A DNA stretch of 5,483 bases from Auritidibacter sp. Marseille-P8566 (lineage in GTDB: Bacteria > Bacteroidota > Bacteroidia > Flavobacteriales > Flavobacteriaceae). Below are positions 1-5,278 of this stretch, piece after piece. Location: positions 1 to 5,483 of the forward strand of contig CALPQA020000166.1 of the NCBI GenBank assembly GCA_943325595.2, written 5' to 3'. The stretch's first letter is position 1. Every line of letters starts with the position of its first letter. The notes under the pieces are model-generated. The model was given only the letters and a program-made list of their open reading frames with translations, ran no database searches and was not told the DNA's origin. The position numbers and the translations under genes were made by a program.

Positions 1-31
1 AAGAATAATAACAACATAAAACTTATACGTC

Positions 32-292
32 ATGGCTCACAAGAAAGGTGTCGGTAGTTCGAAGAATGGTAGAGAATCAGAATCAAAACGTTTAGGCGTA
101 AAGATTTTTGGTGGACAAGCTGCTATTGCTGGGAACATCATCGTAAGACAAAGAGGTTCTAAACACAATCCAGGTGAAAATGTTTACATGGGTAAAGATC
201 ACACGCTACACGCTAGAGTTGATGGTCTTGTTAAGTTCCAGAAAAAAGGTGAAAATAAATCATACGTTTCTATTCTTCCTTTCGAAGCATAA
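32..292 (+). CDS. rpmA: 50S ribosomal protein L27
   Basis: This encodes ribosomal protein L27 (bL27), a small basic protein of the large subunit whose N-terminal tail reaches towards the peptidyl-transferase centre. The 86-residue length is normal for the family. The protein opens with [16 protein letters not shown] and continues with [18 protein letters not shown] and GKDHTLHA, the standard L27 signature blocks in the correct order. The ATG start is fixed by the conserved MAHKKG beginning, and there is no N-terminal extension of the Firmicutes type. No Shine-Dalgarno sequence is visible upstream, as is usual in Bacteroidota. In most bacteria rplU (L21) lies just upstream; GAA TAA at positions 3-8 could be its last codons, but too little is present to call it. 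The gene is followed 23 bases later by a strong terminator, so it probably ends its operon. Confidence 0.98.
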   Translation: MAHKKGVGSSKNGRESESKRLGVKIFGGQAAIAGNIIVRQRGSKHNPGENVYMGKDHTLHARVDGLVKFQKKGENKSYVSILPFEA

Positions 293-314
293 TCACGAGA
301 TTTTTCATAAATTT

Positions 315-347
315 AAAAAACCCGTTTCTTTCGAAACGGGTTTTTTT
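315..347 (+). terminator. Rho-independent terminator of rpmA, symmetrical
   Basis: The stem CCCGTTTC (321-328) pairs perfectly with GAAACGGG (333-340) across a TTTC loop. Six A residues before it can pair with the T-run (341-347) after it. Because there is an A-run on the left and a T-run on the right, the structure should work in both directions, which suits its place between convergent genes. Confidence 0.95.
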
Positions 348-366
348 GTATCCTAATTTAATAGAT

Positions 367-395
367 AAAAAAAACCTCCTGGATTTCAGAAGGTT
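367..395 (-). terminator. Rho-independent terminator of the DUF3575-like gene
   Basis: Read on the minus strand, AACCTTCTG pairs with CAGGAGGTT (9 base pairs including one G-U) across a 5-base loop, followed directly by a run of at least six T. On the plus strand the arms are 373-381 and 387-395 and the A-run is 367-372. It lies about 93 bases beyond the stop codon of the minus-strand gene at 488-1189. Confidence 0.85.
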
Positions 396-487
396 GGTTT
401 CAATTCTTATTTGAATTGTCAATAAAATTTTACTAGATTATTATTGAAATGTGTTGGGTTATTTGATTAAACTAAACAATTGATTTC

Positions 488-1189
488 TTAGTTGCCAAAT
501 CCAATTCGGAATCCTAATTGGAAATTTGGACCAGATTCCGATGTTTTAAAAGGTGTATATTGGTTTACACCAATTGTAGAATCATACGAATAGAATTCAT
601 GAGTAATATTTGCTAAACCTACACCAACAAACGACTCAAAAGCAATATTAGAATCTTCAAATATTTGTTTACTAATAATCAATGAAACTCCTGTTTTTAT
701 TTTAGAATCTTGTTTTCCTGATAATTCTGGGAAATCATCTTTGTATTCTCTATTAGTAGTTTTTGTAAATACTTGAATTCCAAAAGCCCATCCTTCGATA
801 GCATCATAATCAGAAGAAGGGTAAAACTTTAATGTTCCTCTAAAAGCACTTCCAAGAGCTGCTTTAGAATTATCATCAGTGAATCCACTAGACAAATCAA
901 AATCGTTTGACCAAAAGGCATTCGTTACAGCTGCAGAAGCTTCAACACTAAATTTTTTACCAATTTTATACTCCGCGATTATTGGAAATTCTCCTGTTAA
1001 GGCTGCTAATAAATCCGTTTTTACAACCCATTTATAAGAGTTATCATTTTGTTTGCTGTAAGAACTAGTAGATGAGCTAGGTGTATACACTTTAATTTTA
1101 TTTGAACTTGTAGAAGTTGTATTAGTTGTGTTTTGAGAATAAATTAACGCAGTCGTTAATAATGTTGTAAATAATAGTAGTTTTTTCAT
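488..1189 (-). CDS. Secreted DUF3575-like protein, probable outer-membrane beta-barrel
   Basis: This is a 233-residue exported protein. Residues 1-18 form a signal peptide (two lysines, then a Leu/Thr-rich core, ending ALIYS) with likely cleavage before Gln19. Residues 20-50 are a low-complexity Thr/Ser/Asn linker. From about residue 53 alternating hydrophobic strands begin: KWVVKTDLL (53-61), FPIIAEYKIGKKFSVEASA (69-87), FRGTLKFYP (116-124) and GWAFGIQVF (133-141). These resemble the DUF3575 pattern, in which a short barrel has a K-T/N-L-L start, a 'GKKxSVE' strand and an R-x-Y-P then G-W-x-x-G pair. The last strand, FQLGFRIGF, is close to the C-terminus as in outer-membrane barrels. No enzyme motif is seen. 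The role is unknown; surface structure or stress response would be guesses. The ATG gives a complete signal peptide, so I accept it as the start. Confidence 0.8.
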   Translation of the reverse strand: MKKLLLFTTLLTTALIYSQNTTNTTSTSSNKIKVYTPSSSTSSYSKQNDNSYKWVVKTDLLAALTGEFPIIAEYKIGKKFSVEASAAVTNAFWSNDFDLSSGFTDDNSKAALGSAFRGTLKFYPSSDYDAIEGWAFGIQVFTKTTNREYKDDFPELSGKQDSKIKTGVSLIISKQIFEDSNIAFESFVGVGLANITHEFYSYDSTIGVNQYTPFKTSESGPNFQLGFRIGFGN

Positions 1190-1200
1190 CTTTGTTTTTT

Positions 1201-1208
1201 TAGATTTG
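1201..1208 (+). promoter_or_regulatory. Candidate -7 box (TAGATTTG) for the 497-residue exported protein
   Basis: TAGATTTG is a perfect match to the Bacteroidota -7 consensus TAnnTTTG and would give a 5' leader of about 30 bases before the ATG at 1244. I see no TTG at the usual distance upstream, where the sequence is T-rich and already inside the start of the opposite gene. The call therefore rests on one box. Confidence 0.4.
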
Positions 1209-1211
1209 TGG

Positions 1212-1241
1212 CAAATTAACTACATTTTCCCCAATATCAAA
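1212..1241 (-). promoter_or_regulatory. Candidate promoter of the DUF3575-like gene
   Basis: On the minus strand TTTG (1241-1238) is followed after 18 bases by TTAATTTG (1219-1212), one mismatch from the consensus TTTG...TAnnTTTG. Transcription would start a few bases further on, leaving a leader of roughly 15-20 bases before the ATG. It lies immediately beside the opposing -7 candidate at 1201-1208. Confidence 0.4.
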
Positions 1242-1243
1242 TT

Positions 1244-2737
1244 ATGAAGCCACTAATATTATTATTATTACTTACAAGTTTTTCTATTTATTCTCAAAAA
1301 GCAGAGCTCCGATGGGCTGAGAAGATTAACACTAGAGGCGATGTCTCAATTCTTGGAGGAAAAGATGGAAAATATTACACAACTCATAGAGATAACGACA
1401 AACATCTTGTTTGTCGAGTTTATGATAAAAGTTTAAATCTAAAAGACGAAAAAACAGTAAGTTTTAATTTAGATGAAAAAAAGTACAACTATATGAGTGC
1501 TTATTTTCTTAAAAATAATATTGTTCATTTTATTTTAGATCATCAAAAAAAAGAAGATAAATATTATCTATATGCCGCTTCTACTGATTTAAAATTAGTT
1601 ACAAGTGACAAAACAAAGATTATTGACGAAGCTTCCGATGATGATTTTATTGATGAATCTATCAATATTTCCCCAGATTCTACAAAAATCCTAGTTTATA
1701 ATGAACATGAAGGCAAGAGAAAAGAGCCTAATACGCTTTCGTTCAAAGTTTACAATAGTGAATTGACTGAGGTATTATTGGATAAATCAGTACAATTACC
1801 CATAAAATCAAGAGATTATACTACGGTATCTACTCAGGTAGATAATTTTGGAACTATTTATGTTTTGGCTAGAGTTGATAAAGAAAAAAATGAAAGAGTA
1901 AAAGAGCAAAGTAAATATTATTATAAGGTAGTAGTTATTAATAAAGACGAAACTCCAAAAGAATTTGATTTTGATTATCCAGAGAGAGATATTGAGTCGA
2001 TTGATATTTTACCAGGGGAAAATAATACCTTAATTTGTACTGGATTCTTAAAAGTTTTAAGCAAAGGATTTTTGTCAAGTAACAAAAAGACTTTAATTTC
2101 GGATGAAATGTTTTCTGCAATTATCGACTGTAAAACTACCACTTTAAAATCCTCAACGAAATACGAATTAGAAGGGTTGTATCCTGAAAAACCGAAAAAA
2201 GCGGAAGATTATGTGCCTTATAAAGTGAGAAGCATCTTCTACAAAAAAGATGGAGGATCTGTTGTTGTGGCAGAACAATATAAATTAGTTATCGTTACGA
2301 GATCTTCTCAATACGGAACAACAACTTCTTACTATTATTATTATTGTGATATTGCGTGTATTCAAATTAATGACAAATCGGAAGTGGTTTCGGTTTCAAA
2401 AATGCCAAAATATCAAATGAATGCTAAAAATCCTTCTATAATTTCTACGCATTTTGATGGTTCTACCTACATCGTTTATGAAGATTTAGAGAAAAATGCG
2501 AACGCTGAAGGGGACAAAGACACTAAAAGAAGTACCAACGGTTTCTTTTCTTCAGATTCCAAAAACGCTTTGTTTTTGTTAACCATTGCACCAAGCGGCG
2601 AGATGACAAAAGAAATTATCTATTCTTACAAAGACAGTAAAATACGACCAAACATTAAAGGAAGTTCAGTGATTAGCAAAAACGAAATGATGCTAAATGC
2701 TAATGATCAATTAGGGGTTTTGAAAATCTTGAATTAA
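1244..2737 (+). CDS. Exported protein of unknown function, possibly beta-propeller-like
   Basis: I do not recognise this 497-residue protein. Residues 1-17 are a signal peptide (MKP, a run of leucines, ending FSIYS) with likely cleavage before Gln18, so it should act in the periplasm or on the cell surface; there is no lipoprotein cysteine at that site. No further membrane segment is evident. The body is rich in Lys, Asp and Tyr and in beta-strand-like stretches. ISPDSTKILVY (142-152) resembles the strand-turn motif of TolB/WD40-type propeller blades, and similar strand-turn stretches occur later, so a propeller fold is possible but unproven. An acidic cluster (128-139) and a run of five tyrosines followed by Cys (363-368) stand out. 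The C-terminus (VLKILN) has no type IX secretion domain. The ATG gives a full signal peptide. The gene is followed by its own terminator, so it is probably transcribed alone. Confidence 0.85.
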   Translation: MKPLILLLLLTSFSIYSQKAELRWAEKINTRGDVSILGGKDGKYYTTHRDNDKHLVCRVYDKSLNLKDEKTVSFNLDEKKYNYMSAYFLKNNIVHFILDHQKKEDKYYLYAASTDLKLVTSDKTKIIDEASDDDFIDESINISPDSTKILVYNEHEGKRKEPNTLSFKVYNSELTEVLLDKSVQLPIKSRDYTTVSTQVDNFGTIYVLARVDKEKNERVKEQSKYYYKVVVINKDETPKEFDFDYPERDIESIDILPGENNTLICTGFLKVLSKGFLSSNKKTLISDEMFSAIIDCKTTTLKSSTKYELEGLYPEKPKKAEDYVPYKVRSIFYKKDGGSVVVAEQYKLVIVTRSSQYGTTTSYYYYYCDIACIQINDKSEVVSVSKMPKYQMNAKNPSIISTHFDGSTYIVYEDLEKNANAEGDKDTKRSTNGFFSSDSKNALFLLTIAPSGEMTKEIIYSYKDSKIRPNIKGSSVISKNEMMLNANDQLGVLKILN

Positions 2738-2750
2738 ATTAATATATCTA

Positions 2751-2781
2751 AAGCCCGTTTCTAAAGAAATGGGTTTTTTTT
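2751..2781 (+). terminator. Rho-independent terminator of the 497-residue protein gene
   Basis: CCCGTTTC (2754-2761) pairs with GAAATGGG (2766-2773), 8 base pairs including one G-T, across a TAAA loop, and is followed by eight T (2774-2781). The left arm is identical to that of the rpmA terminator. It begins 14 bases after the stop codon. Confidence 0.93.
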
Positions 2782-2790
2782 GTTCTTATC

Positions 2791-2814
2791 CCCTGCCCTT
2801 TCCAAAGGAAAAGG
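2791..2814. repeat. Short imperfect palindrome, REP-like
   Basis: CCTTTCC (2797-2803) can pair with GGAAAAGG (2807-2814) across an AAA loop with one bulged base, preceded by CCCTGC. The C-rich/G-rich style resembles short intergenic palindromes I recall as common in flavobacterial genomes. It lies directly after a terminator and does not encode anything. Confidence 0.45.
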
Positions 2815-2860
2815 TGACTAGGCGGAAATTTAGTAATGGATATTTATTTCGCGGAGATTA

Positions 2861-2993
2861 CCACTAACGCTCAATTATTCAAGTAGTTGCGAACTTCGAA
2901 ACTGATTATTTTCTGTAAAAGATAAAAAATTTTGCAGAACGCAAAAGTGAACTTCCCACAAAACTCGCAATTACTTGAAACCACTGTTAGTGG
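2861..2993. repeat. 133-base inverted repeat with nested hairpins
   Basis: The outer arms CCACTAAC (2861-2868) and GTTAGTGG (2986-2993) are perfectly complementary. The inner arms TCAAGTAGTTGCGA (2879-2892) and TCGCAATTACTTGA (2965-2978) pair over 14 bases with a single G-T. The two arm pairs are separated by 10 unpaired bases on the left and 7 on the right. The 72-base centre holds a further perfect hairpin, TTTTGC (2930-2935) with GCAAAA (2941-2946), and GAACTTC occurs twice in the element (2891-2897, 2949-2955). There is no transposase gene. The stop codon of the membrane protein gene lies inside the right outer arm. It could be a non-autonomous mobile element, an attC-like recombination site, or an RNA structure at the end of that transcript. 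Confidence 0.85.
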
Positions 2994-3448
2994 ATAGCCG
3001 ACCGCTTTCTAAATATTCCAATTAGTAAGTTTACAAAATAAACTGGCTGTCCAATAAAAATTATCAAGAGAAATATAATCACTAAGGTTTGATTAATTAG
3101 TTCATAATCGTCAAACAATGGAAAAGGCTTTTTGGCAATTACATTTGAGAAAAAATACACTAGCCAATAAACTAAAAAGCTTCCAAACAAAATTGCGCAA
3201 TGAATTAAAGTCAAATAGGTAACAAGTACCTTTTTCATTGCTTTTTGAACAAACCAATATCCACTTCCAAGAAGAAAGTAGCAGAAAGTAATCATAAAAG
3301 TTAAATCCATATGTTCGATTACATAATATGTATCGCCAATGTTTAAGTCAAATACATGAAATAATTTCCTTCCCAAAATGCCAATTATTAAAATCAGTAT
3401 TGACATTAACCAGAAATAATGATAAACTTTTAATTTCTTCAAAATCAT
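2987..3448 (-). CDS. Small four-helix membrane protein with a DTYYV motif
   Basis: This is a 153-residue integral membrane protein with no signal peptide. Four hydrophobic segments are seen at about residues 10-27, 48-67, 74-100 and 119-146, with lysine/arginine-rich stretches at both ends (ILKKLK at the start, FRKR at 146-149). Between helices 1 and 2 lies NIGDTYYVIEHMDLT (36-50). It resembles the HDTYYVVAHFHY loop of cytochrome c oxidase subunit I, but the leading His is Gly and only one His of the HxH pair remains, so it cannot bind haem in the oxidase manner. The function is unknown. The ATG is the first codon of the frame that gives a full first helix. The last codons and the TAA lie in the outer arm of the inverted repeat at 2861-2993. 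The gene stands alone between repeat elements, unlike the core genes around it, and may be an accessory gene. Confidence 0.75.
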   Translation of the reverse strand: MILKKLKVYHYFWLMSILILIIGILGRKLFHVFDLNIGDTYYVIEHMDLTFMITFCYFLLGSGYWFVQKAMKKVLVTYLTLIHCAILFGSFLVYWLVYFFSNVIAKKPFPLFDDYELINQTLVIIFLLIIFIGQPVYFVNLLIGIFRKRSAIH

Positions 3449-3470
3449 ATTTTCTCTTAAAAAAGAAGTT

Positions 3471-3489
3471 CTAACGGCTTGCAGCTAAC
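3471..3489. repeat. CTAACG...GCTAAC boundary repeat
   Basis: CTAACGGCTTGCAGCTAAC contains CTAAC twice in the same direction and a small inverted core, GCT-TGC-AGC. Its CTAACG (3471-3476) repeats the CTAACG at 2864-2869 in the same orientation, 607 bases away, so the membrane protein gene and its inverted repeat lie between two copies. It falls 23-41 bases upstream of the gene's start codon. Confidence 0.5.
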
Positions 3490-3498
3490 TTGTATATT

Positions 3499-3536
3499 GG
3501 TCTTACAAAACCAGACCTATCAACCCAAATTTGGGT
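3499..3536. promoter_or_regulatory. Structured leader: hairpin plus 14-base palindrome
   Basis: GGTCT (3499-3503) can pair with AGACC (3513-3517) across a 9-base loop. It is followed by the perfect palindrome ACCCAAATTTGGGT (3523-3536). Both would lie in the transcript leader of the membrane protein gene if the promoter at 3573-3607 is real. The palindrome could equally be an operator for a dimeric repressor. Confidence 0.4.
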
Positions 3537-3572
3537 CGCTTTGTCTGATAAAAGATAGACTTTATTTATTTT

Positions 3573-3607
3573 CAAATATAATGTTTATTTCCTTTCGAAT
3601 TTTCAAA
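3573..3607 (-). promoter_or_regulatory. Candidate promoter of the membrane protein gene
   Basis: On the minus strand TTTG (3607-3604) is followed after 23 bases by TATATTTG (3580-3573), a perfect TAnnTTTG box. The spacing is at the long end of what is usual in Bacteroidota. It would give a leader of about 115 bases containing the palindrome and the CTAACG repeat. Confidence 0.4.
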
Positions 3608-3634
3608 TGAATATTTATGATTATTAAGCTTAAC

Positions 3635-3660
3635 GAAATCTGAAATCAAACTCTTAAATC
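3635..3660. repeat. Short AT-rich GAAATC tract
   Basis: GAAATC occurs at 3635-3640 and 3642-3647, with a partial copy AAATC at 3656-3660. The same hexamer appears three times, on the opposite strand, in the gap between nuoM and nuoN. It may be low-complexity intergenic sequence rather than a functional repeat. Confidence 0.35.
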
Positions 3661-3667
3661 TGAAGCT

Positions 3668-3786
3668 CGCGTGAAGGATGGCAGTGGAAATCCCACGCTT
3701 TTTAGCGTGGATTGCAGCGCACAGCCTGACCGAGTTTACAAAAAATTGCGTCGTACCTCGCAATGCCCTAAACGAAGGGCACGCCC
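3668..3786. repeat. Structured GCGTG/CACGC intergenic element
   Basis: The outer arms GCGTG (3669-3673) and CACGC (3780-3784) are complementary. Inside are three hairpins: CCACGC (3693-3698) with GCGTGG (3705-3710), extended by AAT/ATT past a bulged C; TTGCG (3746-3750) with CGCAA (3759-3763); and GCCCT (3765-3769) with AGGGC (3776-3780), whose last base competes with the outer arm. On the minus strand, CTGCAATCC followed by ACGC is echoed by CTGCCATCC followed by TTCACGC. The layout GGGCGTGCCC...CTGCAATCC...CTGCCATCC...CACGCGAG matches an intergenic element I recall as widespread in Bacteroidota, although I cannot name a family. It is more GC-rich than its surroundings. It sits directly beyond the nuoN terminator and could be a non-coding RNA or a mobile palindromic repeat. 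Confidence 0.65.
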
Positions 3787-3820
3787 AAAAAAAAACCACC
3801 AAGAGAGGTCTTGATGGTTT
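3787..3820 (-). terminator. Rho-independent terminator of the nuo operon
   Basis: On the minus strand ACCATCAAGA pairs with TCTTGGTGGT (10 base pairs including one G-T) across a 4-base loop, followed by a run of about nine T. The plus-strand arms are 3795-3804 and 3809-3818. It lies 27 bases after the nuoN stop codon and marks the end of the operon. Confidence 0.95.
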
Positions 3821-3844
3821 TGTACTATTTTATAAAAATTAGTT

Positions 3845-5215
3845 TTATGCTAATAAATCGAGTAGTAAAGAAGGGAAAATTCCAATGATAATATTCAAAA
3901 CTATTGCGATTACAGCTACGGCATAAAAAACAAATGGCGTTTTTGTAGGGGCTTCAATTGGGTCTTTGGTGTACATTGCCAAAATTAATTTGAAATAATA
4001 CCCCACACTAATGATAGAGTTGATTACGGCTGCAATTACGACTACCAAATAGCCTGCTTGGATTGTTTGTGTGAACAATATGAATTTTGCGAAGAAACCT
4101 GCGAAAATTGGTATTCCCGCCATTGACAATAACGAAGCGGTAAGTACGGCTGCTAATATTGGGTTAGTTTTTCCTAATCCGTTAAAGTTAAATATTTCTT
4201 CGTTGTCTTTATTTTTACATACAAAAAGGATTACGCTAAAAGCAGCAATTCCCGCCAATGCATAGGCTGATGTGTAGTAAAGTAAACTTCCTGCTGCCGT
4301 AGTGGCACTCAATAAAACCATTAGCATAAATCCTGCATGTGAAATTCCTGAGAAGGCCAACATTCGTTTTACATTGGTTTGTTTCAACGCCATGATATTT
4401 CCTACGGTCATTGAAGCGATTGAAATTACTACAATTACGATTTGGAAACGGTAAGAAAGATCCGCATTCATTGCGGTTAATAATTTGTATAATGTTGCCA
4501 TTGCGACTACTTTGGCCAATGTACTCATGGTTGCAGTGGTCAATGCTGGAGAACCTTCGTAAACATCGGGAGCCCAAAAGTGAAACGGTACGGCTGCGAT
4601 TTTGAACAACATTCCGATGGTTAATAAAACAATCCCAATGAAAAACCAAGATGGTAATTCGGCTGAGCGTGATAATTCACTAATTTCTGTAATGTCGAAT
4701 GTTCCCATTGCTCCATAAATTAGACAAATTCCAAATAATAGAATCCCCGAGGCAAACGATCCCATAAGAAAATATTTCAATCCTGCTTCGTTACTTTTTA
4801 TACTGGTTCTATCGGAAGCTGCTAAAACATAAAGTGAAATAGACAATACTTCGATTCCTAAAAAAAACATAGAAAGGTTGCCGAAAGATACCATGGCTAC
4901 TGCCCCTGACAATAAAAATATTTTAATTGCAATATAATCGGAGATTTTAGATTGGTGGTTTTCGTAAAAATTATGGCTTAAAGCAACCAAGAAAATCGTT
5001 AACACAATAAATAAACTAGAGAATGCAACAGAGAATTTGTTGACAATAATCATGTTGTTATAGTAGGTTGCTGGCGAATTAAATTCGGATACCGTTAGCC
5101 CAAGAATGGCTAATAATCCAATAATTGTTATTGGAATAATGGCTTTTCTGAAATTCATGATTTCAAATAAAAGGCATAAAACACCTAATCCTATTATTGC
5201 TATTAATGTATTCAT
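3845..5215 (-). CDS. nuoN: NADH-quinone oxidoreductase subunit N
   Basis: This is an antiporter-like membrane subunit of respiratory complex I, one of three large subunits thought to move protons when NADH reduces quinone. The 456 residues are slightly fewer than in E. coli NuoN but complete, with about 13-14 hydrophobic segments throughout. Key family features are present: the glutamate of GIEVLS (Glu122), the central lysine Lys205 followed by PFHFWAPDVYEGSP (210-223), Lys235 in the next helix (STLAKVVA), KRMLAFSGISHAGF (283-296), and Lys377 in the late FFAKF helix. PFHFWAPDVYEGSP with a lysine just before it is typical of NuoN. The gene follows nuoM in the same direction, the usual order, and is followed by a terminator, so it ends the operon. 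The ATG gives a natural hydrophobic first helix. The 101-base gap from nuoM is longer than expected within this operon. Confidence 0.97.
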   Translation of the reverse strand: MNTLIAIIGLGVLCLLFEIMNFRKAIIPITIIGLLAILGLTVSEFNSPATYYNNMIIVNKFSVAFSSLFIVLTIFLVALSHNFYENHQSKISDYIAIKIFLLSGAVAMVSFGNLSMFFLGIEVLSISLYVLAASDRTSIKSNEAGLKYFLMGSFASGILLFGICLIYGAMGTFDITEISELSRSAELPSWFFIGIVLLTIGMLFKIAAVPFHFWAPDVYEGSPALTTATMSTLAKVVAMATLYKLLTAMNADLSYRFQIVIVVISIASMTVGNIMALKQTNVKRMLAFSGISHAGFMLMVLLSATTAAGSLLYYTSAYALAGIAAFSVILFVCKNKDNEEIFNFNGLGKTNPILAAVLTASLLSMAGIPIFAGFFAKFILFTQTIQAGYLVVVIAAVINSIISVGYYFKLILAMYTKDPIEAPTKTPFVFYAVAVIAIVLNIIIGIFPSLLLDLLA

Positions 5216-5228
5216 TGTTTAAATTTTA

Positions 5229-5266
5229 GATTTCGGAATTTTGATTTCAAATTTAATCTTGATTTC
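5229..5266 (-). repeat. Three degenerate GAAATC repeats upstream of nuoN
   Basis: On the minus strand GAAATC occurs at 5266-5261, 5248-5243 and 5234-5229, followed by similar A/T-rich tails (AAGATT, AAAATT, TAAAATT). The spacing is 18 and 14 bases, so it is not a strict tandem array. It may be remnants of a decayed repeat or simply low-complexity sequence. Confidence 0.4.
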
Positions 5267-5278
5267 TAGATTCGTAAA
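5248..5278 (-). promoter_or_regulatory. Candidate internal promoter for nuoN
   Basis: On the minus strand TAAATTTG (5255-5248) is a perfect TAnnTTTG box. TTTA (5278-5275) lies 19 bases upstream, one base from the -33 consensus TTTG. A start near 5240 would give a leader of about 25 bases to the nuoN ATG. Such AT-rich DNA can match by chance. Confidence 0.35.

Larger units (their letters stand above)
3449..3844. other. 396-base non-coding stretch between nuoN and the membrane protein gene
   Basis: I see no credible gene here. From left to right it holds the leader of the membrane protein gene with a CTAACG repeat, a small hairpin and a 14-base palindrome; a candidate minus-strand promoter; a short AT-rich GAAATC tract; a structured GCGTG/CACGC element; and the nuo operon terminator. 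Each is listed separately. An open frame of 76 codons crosses most of it but starts inside the terminator stem. Confidence 0.75.

Noticed and set aside
1..8. Possible end of rplU (GAA TAA)
   Set aside because: The gene order makes it likely that rplU lies upstream, but one codon and a stop cannot be assigned to a protein.
174..356. Open frame of 60 codons on the plus strand
   Set aside because: It overlaps rpmA in another frame and continues through the terminator; the translation is not protein-like.
401..447. Weak inverted repeats CAATTC/GAATTG (401-406, 413-418) and TCAATAA/TTATTGA (419-425, 441-447)
   Set aside because: Short, AT-only or nearly so, and expected by chance in such AT-rich DNA; the nearby hairpin at 367-395 is a much better terminator.
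1938..2120. Open frame of 60 codons on the minus strand
   Set aside because: It is wholly antisense to the 497-residue exported protein, with no signal peptide, domain or promoter.
2861..2993. Insertion sequence or CRISPR array
   Set aside because: There is no transposase gene between or beside the arms and no regularly spaced repeats with unique spacers, so neither term fits the inverted repeat.
3572..3802. Open frame of 76 codons on the minus strand, starting MVVFFWACPS
   Set aside because: Its start codon lies inside the nuo terminator stem and it runs through the structured GCGTG/CACGC element and AT-rich tract. The protein has no recognisable domain, so it is best explained as a by-product of the repeat.
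4071..4649. Three open frames (64, 137 and 64 codons) within nuoN
   Set aside because: All lie inside the well-supported nuoN gene in other frames or on the opposite strand, and none shows a recognisable domain.
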